Source: Rhodospirillaceae bacterium (lineage in GTDB: Bacteria; Pseudomonadota; Alphaproteobacteria; SHVZ01). From it: 55,161 bases of DNA. The notes under the pieces are model-generated. The model had not been told where the DNA came from, made no database searches, and saw only the letters and a list, made by a program, of their open reading frames with translations. Location of the stretch: contig JAEULB010000152.1 of NCBI GenBank assembly GCA_016792585.1, forward strand, positions 1 to 55,161, in the 5' to 3' direction. This document shows positions 26,691 through 34,499 of the stretch, one piece after another; within the stretch, counting starts at the first letter, position 1, and each line of letters opens with the position of its first letter. The position numbers were made by a program, and so were the translations under genes.

Positions 26691-26698
26691 AGGGCCAC

Positions 26699-28174
26699 AT
26701 GACGACCGCGATGAGCTGGGACAAGTGGGTGACCTACGACGCCGTCGGCTTCGCCGAGCTGGTCCGCAAGAAGGAGGTCACGCCGAAGGAGCTGGCCGAG
26801 CAGGTCGCGGCCGGCATCGCCATGGTCAACCCGAAGATCAACGCCGTGATCGAGGTCTTCGACGACATGGTCAAGGACCCGCTCAAGGACGGCACCGACC
26901 CGAAGGGACCCTTCGCCGGCATGCCCTATCTGATGAAGGACCTGGGACCGACGCTGAAGGGCCGGAAGCAGGAGATGGGCGCCCTGCTGATGCAGGGCAA
27001 CGTCGCGGCGGCCGACAGCTTCCTAACCACCAAGATCCGCAAGGCCGGGCTCAACATCATGGGCCGGACGACAACGCCGGAGTTCGGAGTCTGCGGTTCG
27101 GTCGAGAACCCGAAGGTCTATGTCTCGCGCAATCCCTGGGATCAGGCCTATACGACCGGCGGTTCCTCGGCCGGCACCGGCGCGATCGTGGCATCCGGCG
27201 TGGTCCCGCTCTCACACGCGAGCGACGGCGGCGGCTCGATCCGAATTCCGGCCGGCATCAACGGCAATGTGGGGCTCAAGCCGTCGCGCGGCGTGTTCTC
27301 GGCCTCGCCGGACGGCTCCGACCTGATGGCGGTGGTCTCGGTCCAGGGATGCCACAGCCGGACGGTCCGCGATACCGCCGCCTTCATCGACGCCTGCCGC
27401 GGCCCGGCGCCGGGCGAGTTCATGCCGTTCTGGACGCCCGAGGCGCCGTATCTCGATCTCATCAAGAAGGACCCGAGGAAGCTCAAGATCGCGGTCAGCC
27501 ACGAATGGGGCGACTACAAGTCGACACCGCATATCGCTTCCGAGCTCAAGAAGGCGGGAGAGTTCCTGCAGGGCCTCGGCCATCACGTCGAATGGAAGAC
27601 GCCGCCGATCGACTTTCGCGCCGCCTACGACGCGCAGACCACCTGCTATATCACCAACATCGCGATGAACCTGGAAGCCAAGACCAAGGCGAAGGGGCAC
27701 AACCGGCCGACCACCGACTGGATCGAGCCGATGAATGTCCGTATCTGGGAGGAGGGGATCAACCTGCCCTATTCGGCGCGGTCCGAGATGCAGGCAACCT
27801 TCAACACGACCGCGCGCGCCTTCGGTACTTTCCTCGAGGAGTGGGACGTCATCCTGACGCCGATCTCGACGCTGACCACGCACAAGCTCGGCACGATGGA
27901 CTTCATCACGCTCAACAGCACCGACACGCCGCGCGACTGGTTCCGGAAGCTCTGGGGCCTCTATGCCTATACGCCGCTCGGCAACCTCGCCGGCATTCCC
28001 GGCATCTCGCTGCCGATGGCGGCGCACGACAACGGCCTGCCATTAGGCATCCAGGCGCTGTCGAAACAGGCGAACGACGGGTTGCTGCTGCAGCTCGCCG
28101 CCCAGATCGAGCGGGCGCTCGGCGGCAGGTGGAACGGCGGGCGTGTGCCCAAGGTCCACGTCACCGCCGGCTGA
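26699..28174 (+). CDS. Amidase (amidase-signature family)
   Basis: 491 residues. The Ser-cisSer-Lys triad is visible: K80 in LMKDLG, the GGSSAG block at 154-159 and nucleophile S180 in SDGGGSIRIPA. It hydrolyses carboxylic amides in the cytoplasm. I chose ATG at 26699 because GGAGG lies six bases before it; an ATG at 26669 has no such site. Divergent from the dihydroxyphthalate-decarboxylase-like gene, with which it may share a pathway for an aromatic or heterocyclic amide (inference). Ends 3 bases before the convergent SDR stop. Confidence 0.9.
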   Translation: MTTAMSWDKWVTYDAVGFAELVRKKEVTPKELAEQVAAGIAMVNPKINAVIEVFDDMVKDPLKDGTDPKGPFAGMPYLMKDLGPTLKGRKQEMGALLMQGNVAAADSFLTTKIRKAGLNIMGRTTTPEFGVCGSVENPKVYVSRNPWDQAYTTGGSSAGTGAIVASGVVPLSHASDGGGSIRIPAGINGNVGLKPSRGVFSASPDGSDLMAVVSVQGCHSRTVRDTAAFIDACRGPAPGEFMPFWTPEAPYLDLIKKDPRKLKIAVSHEWGDYKSTPHIASELKKAGEFLQGLGHHVEWKTPPIDFRAAYDAQTTCYITNIAMNLEAKTKAKGHNRPTTDWIEPMNVRIWEEGINLPYSARSEMQATFNTTARAFGTFLEEWDVILTPISTLTTHKLGTMDFITLNSTDTPRDWFRKLWGLYAYTPLGNLAGIPGISLPMAAHDNGLPLGIQALSKQANDGLLLQLAAQIERALGGRWNGGRVPKVHVTAG

Positions 28175-28177
28175 GCC

Positions 28178-28939
28178 TCACGGCATGTAGATGCCGCCGT
28201 TGACCTCGATCACCTGGCCGGTGACGAAGCCGGATGCCTTGTCGGAGGCCAGGTAGAGGTAGGCGCCGACGCATTCCTCTGGCGTCGCGGTCCGCTTCAT
28301 CGGCGTGATCGCGATCGCTGCCGCAAGCCCCTCGGCCGAGGTGTGCTTGTCCTGCATCGGCGTCATGATCACGCCGGGCGAGACCGCGTTGACGCGGACG
28401 TTCTTGGGCGCGAGCTCCTTGGCAAGCCCGCGGGTGAAGGAGGAGACGAAGCCCTTGGCGCCGGCATAGAGCACCGAGCCGCCGCCGCCGCCATTGCGCG
28501 CGGTCAGCGAGCTGGTCGAGATGATGTTGCCGGAACCCTGCTTCTCGAAGACCGGGATCGCCTCGCGGCAGCAGACGAAGACCGAGCGCGCGTTCAGGTC
28601 CATGATGGCGTCGTAGAGGTCGTCGGTCGCGTCCCGGATCGGCGCGCGCCTGACGATGTCGCCGGCGTTGTTGACCAGGATGTCGAGCCGGCCGAAGGCC
28701 TTGACCGTCTGGCCGATCAGCCCGGCCGCGACCTCGGCCTTGCGAACGTCGCCGGAGAGCACTGCCGCCTTGCCGCCGGCCTTCTCGATCTTGTGGGCGA
28801 CGTCCTCGGCCGCCGTCTTGCTGGCGTGATAGTGCACGGCCACCTTCATTCCGCGTGCGCCGAAGGCCTCCGCCACCGCGGCACCGATGCCGGTCGATGA
28901 ACCGGTCACCAGTGCGGTCTTGCCCGAGAGATCGTCCAT
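28178..28939 (-). CDS. Short-chain dehydrogenase/reductase (classical SDR)
   Basis: 253 residues. Cofactor motif TGSSTGIG at 12-19, NNAG at 89-92, catalytic N115, S142 or S143, Y157 and K161 (YAGAK). NAD(P)-dependent oxidation or reduction of an alcohol or ketone; close to FabG-like and gluconate-dehydrogenase-like SDRs, substrate not readable. It is 4 bases behind the alpha/beta hydrolase-fold gene and the last gene of a three-gene operon headed by a binding protein. Confidence 0.9.
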   Translation of the reverse strand: MDDLSGKTALVTGSSTGIGAAVAEAFGARGMKVAVHYHASKTAAEDVAHKIEKAGGKAAVLSGDVRKAEVAAGLIGQTVKAFGRLDILVNNAGDIVRRAPIRDATDDLYDAIMDLNARSVFVCCREAIPVFEKQGSGNIISTSSLTARNGGGGGSVLYAGAKGFVSSFTRGLAKELAPKNVRVNAVSPGVIMTPMQDKHTSAEGLAAAIAITPMKRTATPEECVGAYLYLASDKASGFVTGQVIEVNGGIYMP

Positions 28940-28943
28940 CGCC

Positions 28944-29735
28944 CTATCCCTTCATTCGCTGTCGGAGGTATTCGAGCACCGGCTTCGCCACCTCTTCCGG
29001 CGCCTCGACCACGAGCGAGTGGCCGATGCCCGCGAGCTCGATCAGGGTCGCGCGCTCGCCGACCTCCTCCTTGAGCAGCCGGCCGTTCTCCGGCGGCGCC
29101 GAGACGTCGGCGAGGCCCTGGACGATCAGGATCGGGGCCCTGCCGGCGGTCCAGAATTCGCTCAAGGGTGTCTTCTCAGCCGCGCCAAGGGCGGCCTTGA
29201 TGAAGGGCTGCGACCAGCTCTCGTCGAGCCAGCCCCGGATGTCGCGGCCTGGCCCGAACCAGGCCTTCCGCACCGCCGCCTCGCGCTCCTTGCGCGGGAG
29301 GTGCATCGACTGCGCGATCTTGATCGCCTCGGCGATCTCGGCCGACGGCTGCACCTTCCCGCTGGCGCCAAGCATCACGACGCAGGCGACGAGATCCGGC
29401 CGGTCGGCGGCGAGCGTCCGGCAGATGCGGTTGCCGAAGGCATGCCCGATCAGGCCGGCGGGGGCGCCGCCGACCGCGTCGATCACGGCGGCGACGTCGC
29501 GCGCGAGATCGTGGAAGGTGATGCCTTCCATCGGACCCGTGCTCCCGCCGATGCCGCGATACTCGGCGATCGCCACCGTGTAGCCGGCATCGGCGACGAC
29601 CTTGCCGAAGGCCTCGAGATCGCCCGGCGGCCGCCCCATGCCGGACTGCATCACCACCGTCGGACCGGATCCCCGCACGAAGGCACGGATCCTCGCCGGC
29701 CCGGCGGTGATGCCGAGCGTCTCGTAACCCTCCAT
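28944..29735 (-). CDS. Alpha/beta hydrolase-fold protein with nucleophile replaced by alanine
   Basis: 263 residues. The fold is clear, but the nucleophile elbow, normally GxSxG, reads GHAFG at 97-101, so Ala99 replaces the serine (codon GCC). The acid and histidine remain (D210 in QGLADVSAP and H239 in GIGHSLVVEAP), as does the oxyanion-side strand VVMQSGMG. Either it is a non-hydrolytic member or a water-activating variant. It lies 11 bases behind a binding-protein gene and 4 bases before an SDR gene, all cotranscribed. No signal peptide. Confidence 0.85.
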   Translation of the reverse strand: MEGYETLGITAGPARIRAFVRGSGPTVVMQSGMGRPPGDLEAFGKVVADAGYTVAIAEYRGIGGSTGPMEGITFHDLARDVAAVIDAVGGAPAGLIGHAFGNRICRTLAADRPDLVACVVMLGASGKVQPSAEIAEAIKIAQSMHLPRKEREAAVRKAWFGPGRDIRGWLDESWSQPFIKAALGAAEKTPLSEFWTAGRAPILIVQGLADVSAPPENGRLLKEEVGERATLIELAGIGHSLVVEAPEEVAKPVLEYLRQRMKG

Positions 29736-29746
29736 GTCGAGACCCG

Positions 29747-31324
29747 TCAGCTCTTGGTGATGTTCCAGAACACCAGGGTGTTCGCCCTGAGCACGCCCGA
29801 GACGTTCTTCCGCCACAGGAAGGGCTGCTTGAACTGGCCCAGCGGCACGTAGGGGATCACTTCCCAGAGGCGCTTGTGCATGGCCTCGACCAGCTCCTGC
29901 TGCCTCTTCGGGTCGGTCTCCTTGATGTACTGGTCGCGCATCTTCTCGACCACCTCGTCGCAGGGCCAGCCGACGAAGTTGCGGCCATCGCAGGTCATGA
30001 TCGTCGAGGGGCTGGTCATCGGGCTGGTCAGCTGCGCGCCGTTGGCCGATGTATGGAACATGTTCCAGCCGCCCTGGGTCGGCGGGTCCTTCTTGGCGCG
30101 GCGGGCGGCGACGCTGCCCCAGTCCGAAAGCTGCAGGTCGATCTTGGTGAAGCCGATCTTCTTCAGCGTCTCGGCGGTCAGCAGGCTCCAGGCGTTGTAC
30201 ATCGGAATATCGCTGCCGCCGATGATGACGATCGGCGCATCGGCGACGCCGGATTCCTTGACGAGCTGCCTCGACTTTTCGAGATCCGGCTTGCGGAAGG
30301 CCTCGGAGCCGGCCTCGGTGCCGTTCGGCGGGCTGCAGAGCCAGTAGGCGTAGCATTCGCGCCAGTAGCGCTTGTCGCCGATGCCGGCGGTCATGTAGTC
30401 GATCTGGTTCACCGCATAGGCGACGGCCAGACGGGCCTTCAGGTTGTTGAAGGGCGGATGGATCTGGTTCATCCGGAACACGCCCTGGTTCTCGATCGGC
30501 CACACCTCGCCGACGACGATGTCGGGGTTGGTGGCGACCGTGTTGACCAGGTCGATCGGCGGCGCGTCGAGGAAGTCGATCTCGCCGGCGCGGAGCGCCG
30601 CCATGGCGACCGAGGAGTCCGGGATGATGCGCCATTCGACGCGATCCATCCGGGCGACCTTGCCGCCCGACATCGCCGAAGCAGGCTCGGAGCGCGGCTT
30701 GTAGGCATCGTGCTTCAGGTAGACAACCTTCGAGCCCGGCGCCCAGTCGGCCCGGCTGAACTTGTAGGGGCCCGAGCCGATGTACTCGTTGATCGGCGTG
30801 AAGGGGTCGGTCATCGCCTCCTTCTCGCGCATGATGCCGCCGGCGACGTTGTTCGAGCCGCCGATCAGGTGCGTGACGAAGCCGAAGGGCTCCTTCAGCT
30901 TGACGGTGAAGGTCTGGTCGTCGACGCGCTCGATACCGGCGATGGCCTCGGCGAGCTTCGCGATCTGCGTGTCGCGCTTCAGCATGCGGTTCAGAGTCGC
31001 GATCACGTCCTTGGTCGTGACCGGCGTGCCGTCATGGAAAACCTGGCCGGGCCGAAGCTTGAAGGTATAGACGAGCTTGTCCGGCGAGACGGTGACGCTT
31101 TCGGCCGCCTGCGGCTGCGCGGTCATCTTCTCGTCCCAGCCGAAGAGCTGGTCGTAGATCATCGCCGAGTGCATCGTGGTGATGTTGACGCCCGACTGGT
31201 GCGGATCGAAAACCTTGGGTTCGGCATGAGGCACCACGATCAGCGTCTTCTGCTGCGCCAGTGCCGGCGTCGCCAAGATCGTCGCTCCCAACAGGCTCGC
31301 CATAAGCGTCCGCGTGAGACCCAT
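29747..31324 (-). CDS. Peptide-type ABC transporter substrate-binding protein (SBP family 5), orphan
   Basis: 525 residues. Signal peptide residues 1-23 ending ALA before QQKTLIVV. Family-5 blocks: FKLRPGQVFHDGTPVTTKDV and VAYAVNQIDYMTAGIG. No permease or ATPase adjoins; the operon continues with the alpha/beta hydrolase-fold and SDR genes. It may use one of the two Dpp-type systems earlier in the window. Transcription starts in the 211-base divergent region shared with the gene at 31536. Confidence 0.92.
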   Translation of the reverse strand: MGLTRTLMASLLGATILATPALAQQKTLIVVPHAEPKVFDPHQSGVNITTMHSAMIYDQLFGWDEKMTAQPQAAESVTVSPDKLVYTFKLRPGQVFHDGTPVTTKDVIATLNRMLKRDTQIAKLAEAIAGIERVDDQTFTVKLKEPFGFVTHLIGGSNNVAGGIMREKEAMTDPFTPINEYIGSGPYKFSRADWAPGSKVVYLKHDAYKPRSEPASAMSGGKVARMDRVEWRIIPDSSVAMAALRAGEIDFLDAPPIDLVNTVATNPDIVVGEVWPIENQGVFRMNQIHPPFNNLKARLAVAYAVNQIDYMTAGIGDKRYWRECYAYWLCSPPNGTEAGSEAFRKPDLEKSRQLVKESGVADAPIVIIGGSDIPMYNAWSLLTAETLKKIGFTKIDLQLSDWGSVAARRAKKDPPTQGGWNMFHTSANGAQLTSPMTSPSTIMTCDGRNFVGWPCDEVVEKMRDQYIKETDPKRQQELVEAMHKRLWEVIPYVPLGQFKQPFLWRKNVSGVLRANTLVFWNITKS

Positions 31325-31535
31325 GATGCTCCTCCCTCGAGTTGGACGTGATCGTGCTTCGAGACATCCCCGGTGCGATGCGCCGACCGGCGCCGTGAGT
31401 GTCAGTCTGGCAGGTCGGCGGGAAGCTGAACAAGGATTTCGTTTATCGATCTCTAAATTGGGATCGCCACTGCCGGCGGTGGAGAATGTCGGGCGACGAC
31501 GCTAGGCTTGGGGCCCCGCATTTAGAGTTCTTCCG
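31325..31535. promoter_or_regulatory. Divergent intergenic region with a spaced inverted repeat
   Basis: This region separates the binding-protein operon (minus) from the MetE-like gene (plus). CTCTAAAT at 31451-31458 recurs inverted as ATTTAGAG at 31520-31527, 61 bases apart; between them 31510-31517 is GGGGCCCC. The right copy ends 8 bases before the ATG at 31536. No clear -10/-35 pair is visible. A looping operator is possible, but two chance 8-mers cannot be excluded. Confidence 0.35.
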
Positions 31536-32675
31536 ATGCAGCTATCGACCGACCGGATCCTGACCACCCATGTCGGCAGCCTGCCGCGTTCGCAGGCGGT
31601 CTGCGACCTGGTCTTCGGCAAGGAGGCAGGAACCCGGCAGGAGGACGCCGCCTACAAGAAGACGATCGCCGAGGCGGTGAGCGAGGTGATCGGCCGCCAG
31701 GCCGAGGCCGGCGTCGACGTGGTCAGCGACGGTGAGATGAGCAAGATCAGCTATGCCACCTACATCAAGGACCGCCTGACCGGTTTCGAGGGCGACAGCC
31801 CGCGCACGGTCCCGGCCGACCTCGAGACCTTCCCCGGCTACGCCGCGCGGGTCGCGAAGGGTGGGGGGCCGAGCTACCGGCGGCCACGCTGCGTCGGCCC
31901 GATCAAGGTGAAGGACTTAGGCCCCGTGCGCGAGGACATCGCCAACTTCAAGTCGGCATTGTCCGGTGCGCGCGTCGTCGAAGGCTTCATGAACGCGGCC
32001 TCGCCCGGCGTGATCGCGATGTTCCAGCCGAACGACCACTATGCCAGCGACGACGCCTATCTGGCGGCGCTCGCGGACGCGATGCAGGTCGAGTACGAGG
32101 AGATCCACAAGGCGGGCCTGGTCCTGCAGATAGACTCGCCCGATCTCGCCGTCGGCCGCCATATGATGTTCAAGGAGGCGAGCGAGGCGACGTTCCTCGA
32201 GCGCGCCGAGGCGCATGTCGAGGCGCTGAACCATGCGCTCCGCAATATCCCTCCGTCGTCGGTACGACTGCATGTCTGCTGGGGAAACTATGAGGGGCCG
32301 CACCACTGCGACATCGACTTCGAGCGCATCCTGCCGACGGTGCTCAAGGCCCGCGCGCAGGCGATCTCGTTCGAGGCGGCCAATCCCCGGCACGCGCATG
32401 AATGGGCAGTGTTCAAGGAGCACCGGTTGCCGGACGACAAGGTGCTGATGCCCGGCCTGCTCGACTCCTGCACCAACTACATCGAGCATCCGAAGCTGGT
32501 GGCCGAGCGGATCTGCCGATTCGCCGAGGTGGTCGGTCGCGAGCGGGTGCTGGCAGGGACCGACTGCGGCTTCTCGACCTTCGCCGGCGTCGGCCGCGTC
32601 GATCCGGACGTCGTCTATGCCAAGCTCAAGTCGCTGGCCGAGGGCGCGGCGATCGCATCCGATCGCCTCTGGTGA
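31536..32675 (+). CDS. Cobalamin-independent methionine synthase C-terminal-like protein
   Basis: 379 residues equal to the catalytic (C-terminal) half of MetE. The zinc ligands of that family appear conserved: H246 and C248 in LHVCWGN, E280 in ISFEAANPR and C344 in GTDCGFST. GSLPRSQ near the start is the usual opening. Without the N-terminal folate-binding half, family members act as methyltransferases with other donors (as in archaea) or in thioether and epoxide catabolism. Monocistronic here, divergent from a transporter operon. Methyl donor and acceptor are unknown. Confidence 0.87.
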   Translation: MQLSTDRILTTHVGSLPRSQAVCDLVFGKEAGTRQEDAAYKKTIAEAVSEVIGRQAEAGVDVVSDGEMSKISYATYIKDRLTGFEGDSPRTVPADLETFPGYAARVAKGGGPSYRRPRCVGPIKVKDLGPVREDIANFKSALSGARVVEGFMNAASPGVIAMFQPNDHYASDDAYLAALADAMQVEYEEIHKAGLVLQIDSPDLAVGRHMMFKEASEATFLERAEAHVEALNHALRNIPPSSVRLHVCWGNYEGPHHCDIDFERILPTVLKARAQAISFEAANPRHAHEWAVFKEHRLPDDKVLMPGLLDSCTNYIEHPKLVAERICRFAEVVGRERVLAGTDCGFSTFAGVGRVDPDVVYAKLKSLAEGAAIASDRLW

Positions 32676-32683
32676 AACGAAGA

Positions 32684-32709
32684 CGGCCGCCGGAGGGATC
32701 CGGCGGCCG
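32684..32709. terminator. Bidirectional hairpin between convergent genes
   Basis: An 11-bp perfect stem (CGGCCGCCGGA with TCCGGCGGCCG) and a GGGA tetraloop begin 8 bases after the MetE-like stop and lie 20 bases beyond the stop of the convergent SH3 gene. The tail on the minus strand is pyrimidine-rich (TCTTCGTTTC); there is no true T-run on the plus strand. Confidence 0.65.
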
Positions 32710-32729
32710 CCTCTAAGCGTCGGTCGCGC

Positions 32730-33434
32730 TCAGCGATAGACGTAGACGATCTTGTTCGAGCCCGGCTCGACCAGGACCGTCCGCCCGTTCACATAGGCGT
32801 AGCGGTTCGGGTAGTTCGGGATCTCGTAGACCCTGACGTTGGCCGGCAGGGCCGAGCCGACGACGACCTCGCCCTCGAGATAGACCGGATCCACCTTGTT
32901 GGCGGTGACGTAGGTCCGAACCTCGCCCGGCGGATCGACGACGGCACCTGCCGTCAGGCCGGCGATGCCGCCGATCAACGCGCCGACCGGGCCGCCGAGC
33001 AGCGCGCCGGCGATCGCGCCGGTGCCGGCGCCCGCCGCGGCACCGGTGCTGCCGGTGCTGGTCGTGGTGGTGGTGGAGGTGGTCGAGGTCGCCGGAGCAG
33101 CCGCCCGCTGCTCCTGATAGGTCACGACCGGCACCTGCAGCTGCTGGCGCTGCTCGGTGATGACCATGGTCTGGCCACCGCGCTGGGCGGTGACGTTGGC
33201 GCCCCAGACCCAGCCGCGCTGGCCGTTGGCGGTGACCTGGCACCACGTGCCGGTCTCGACGCAGCCTTCGACCTCGACGATGGCGTTGCGATCGACGGTG
33301 CCGATGATGTTGTGCATCGGGCCGGGGCCCGAGCGCAGCGGCAGGTCGGCGTTCACGGTGCCGCTGATGGCGAAAGCCGGCGACGCGATCGCGAGCGTCG
33401 CGGCGGCGGCCAGGAGCGAAGTTTTCAGGTTCAT
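32730..33434 (-). CDS. Secreted SH3-domain / glycine-zipper / DUF1236 protein
   Basis: 234 residues. Signal peptide 1-22 (ending SPAFA). Residues about 24-84 form a bacterial SH3 domain (DLPLRSGPGPMHNIIGTV, GWVWGANVTAQ) with a cysteine pair C58/C65. A Ser/Thr linker at 116-130 leads into a glycine zipper (131-166, GAIAGALLGGPVGALIGGIA), which may sit in a membrane. Residues 171-234 are a DUF1236 domain (VNGRTVLVEPGSNKIVYVYR). Probably periplasmic or envelope-bound; SH3b domains often bind peptidoglycan. It has its own upstream gap of 141 bases, so it is probably separately transcribed. Confidence 0.85.
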   Translation of the reverse strand: MNLKTSLLAAAATLAIASPAFAISGTVNADLPLRSGPGPMHNIIGTVDRNAIVEVEGCVETGTWCQVTANGQRGWVWGANVTAQRGGQTMVITEQRQQLQVPVVTYQEQRAAAPATSTTSTTTTTSTGSTGAAAGAGTGAIAGALLGGPVGALIGGIAGLTAGAVVDPPGEVRTYVTANKVDPVYLEGEVVVGSALPANVRVYEIPNYPNRYAYVNGRTVLVEPGSNKIVYVYR

Positions 33435-33533
33435 GGTGTTCCTCGTCGGTTGGGATCCCTTATCGCCCCAACGAACCGCCGACTCGGGCACCTAGTTCCT
33501 GGAAAATCATGCGATATTCACACGCCGCCACGC

Positions 33534-33550
33534 CGCGCGAATTTCGCGCG
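33534..33550. repeat. Inverted repeat upstream of the SH3/DUF1236 gene
   Basis: CGCGCGAA and TTCGCGCG flank a single T. It lies 26 bases beyond the stop of the alpha/beta hydrolase gene and 100 bases upstream of the SH3 gene start. There is no T-tract on the minus strand, so it does not look like a terminator of the hydrolase operon; with a one-base centre it suits a protein-binding site better than a hairpin. Confidence 0.45.
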
Positions 33551-33575
33551 AAAAGTGCGGTAAATCGCTACGCCG

Positions 33576-34487
33576 CTATTCGGTGAAGGCGAGCGCAGGC
33601 CGCGTGAAGAACGCGTGCAGGATCTGGTACGAGGCGAGGAAGTTCTTCTGCCGGAAGGAGCCGTGGGAGACCGCCGGCATCACCGTCAGTGCCTTGTCCG
33701 GGAGCGGCAGCTTCTTGAAGAACGCCATCAGGTCGTCGATGCCGGCGATGCCGTCGTACTGGCCGCGCATGATCAGCGTCGGCACGCGGATCTTCTCCGG
33801 GTCGATCACCGGCAGGTTGGCGCACATGTCGATGTAGGTGCCGTTGGGCGAGGAGTCGTCGAGCGCCAGGACCTGGTTCACCAGCGGGTCGATGAAGCGC
33901 TCCTCGATCGTGCTGGCGTGGTCGCGGGTGAACATCGACATCATGAAGGGCCGGTCGATCGGCCGGCGCGTGGTCGCGCGCCACTCGTTCAGCTTCTTCC
34001 GCCGCTGCTCGAGCGTCGGGCTGCCTTCGCCGGTGTAGACCAGGGCCTCGAGCGCCAGGCGCGCGATGCGCTCGGGATGGCGCTGGGCGAAGAGGCCGGC
34101 GCGGAGCGAACCCGAGGAGATGCCGTAGACCATCAAAGGCCCCGAGCCCTTGGCCATGATGTACTCGGAAGCCGCCGCGGCGTCCTCGGCGCCTTCGGCG
34201 ATCGTCGCCAGCATCTCCGGCCCCTTGTACGAGCGGCCGTATCCGCGGCAGTCAAAGGTCCAGGCATCGAAGCCGCGGGTGGCGAACCAGTCCATCACGG
34301 AGGCTTCCGGCATGCCGTCGACCTGCAGGTCGAAAGTCGGCTGGGTCGGCATCGACGATCCGTGGATGAACAGAATCGTGCCCTTCCGCTCGCCTTGGGC
34401 CGGCTTGGACCACAGGAACAGGCTCTTGCCCCCGGACGTGGTCCAGTGCTCCTGGCCCTTGATGCGCGTGGTGGTGCGGATGTCCAT
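33576..34487 (-). CDS. Alpha/beta hydrolase
   Basis: 303 residues. Full catalytic set: S124 in GISSG (122-126), D245 in RGQYDG and H275 in AVSHGS, with the oxyanion strand FIHGSSMP at 40-47. No signal peptide, so cytoplasmic. It follows the TctA-TctB fusion gene by 12 bases as last gene of an operon with a tricarboxylate importer and an aconitase-like pair, which suggests hydrolysis of an ester or lactone of the imported acid; this is inference. Confidence 0.88.
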   Translation of the reverse strand: MDIRTTTRIKGQEHWTTSGGKSLFLWSKPAQGERKGTILFIHGSSMPTQPTFDLQVDGMPEASVMDWFATRGFDAWTFDCRGYGRSYKGPEMLATIAEGAEDAAAASEYIMAKGSGPLMVYGISSGSLRAGLFAQRHPERIARLALEALVYTGEGSPTLEQRRKKLNEWRATTRRPIDRPFMMSMFTRDHASTIEERFIDPLVNQVLALDDSSPNGTYIDMCANLPVIDPEKIRVPTLIMRGQYDGIAGIDDLMAFFKKLPLPDKALTVMPAVSHGSFRQKNFLASYQILHAFFTRPALAFTE

Positions 34488-34499
34488 CGGTGCTTCCGG

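Noticed and set aside
29736..30635. Upstream in-frame extension of the alpha/beta hydrolase-fold gene suggesting a 563-residue fusion
   Set aside because: The extra 300 residues are the binding-protein gene read in the wrong frame.
33060..33090. Thr-codon tandem repeats in the SH3/DUF1236 gene as a repeat array
   Set aside because: It is a short coding linker of Ser/Thr residues, not a regular DNA array.
33534..33550. Inverted repeat as terminator of the tct/hydrolase operon
   Set aside because: No T-tract follows on the minus strand; kept only as a repeat.
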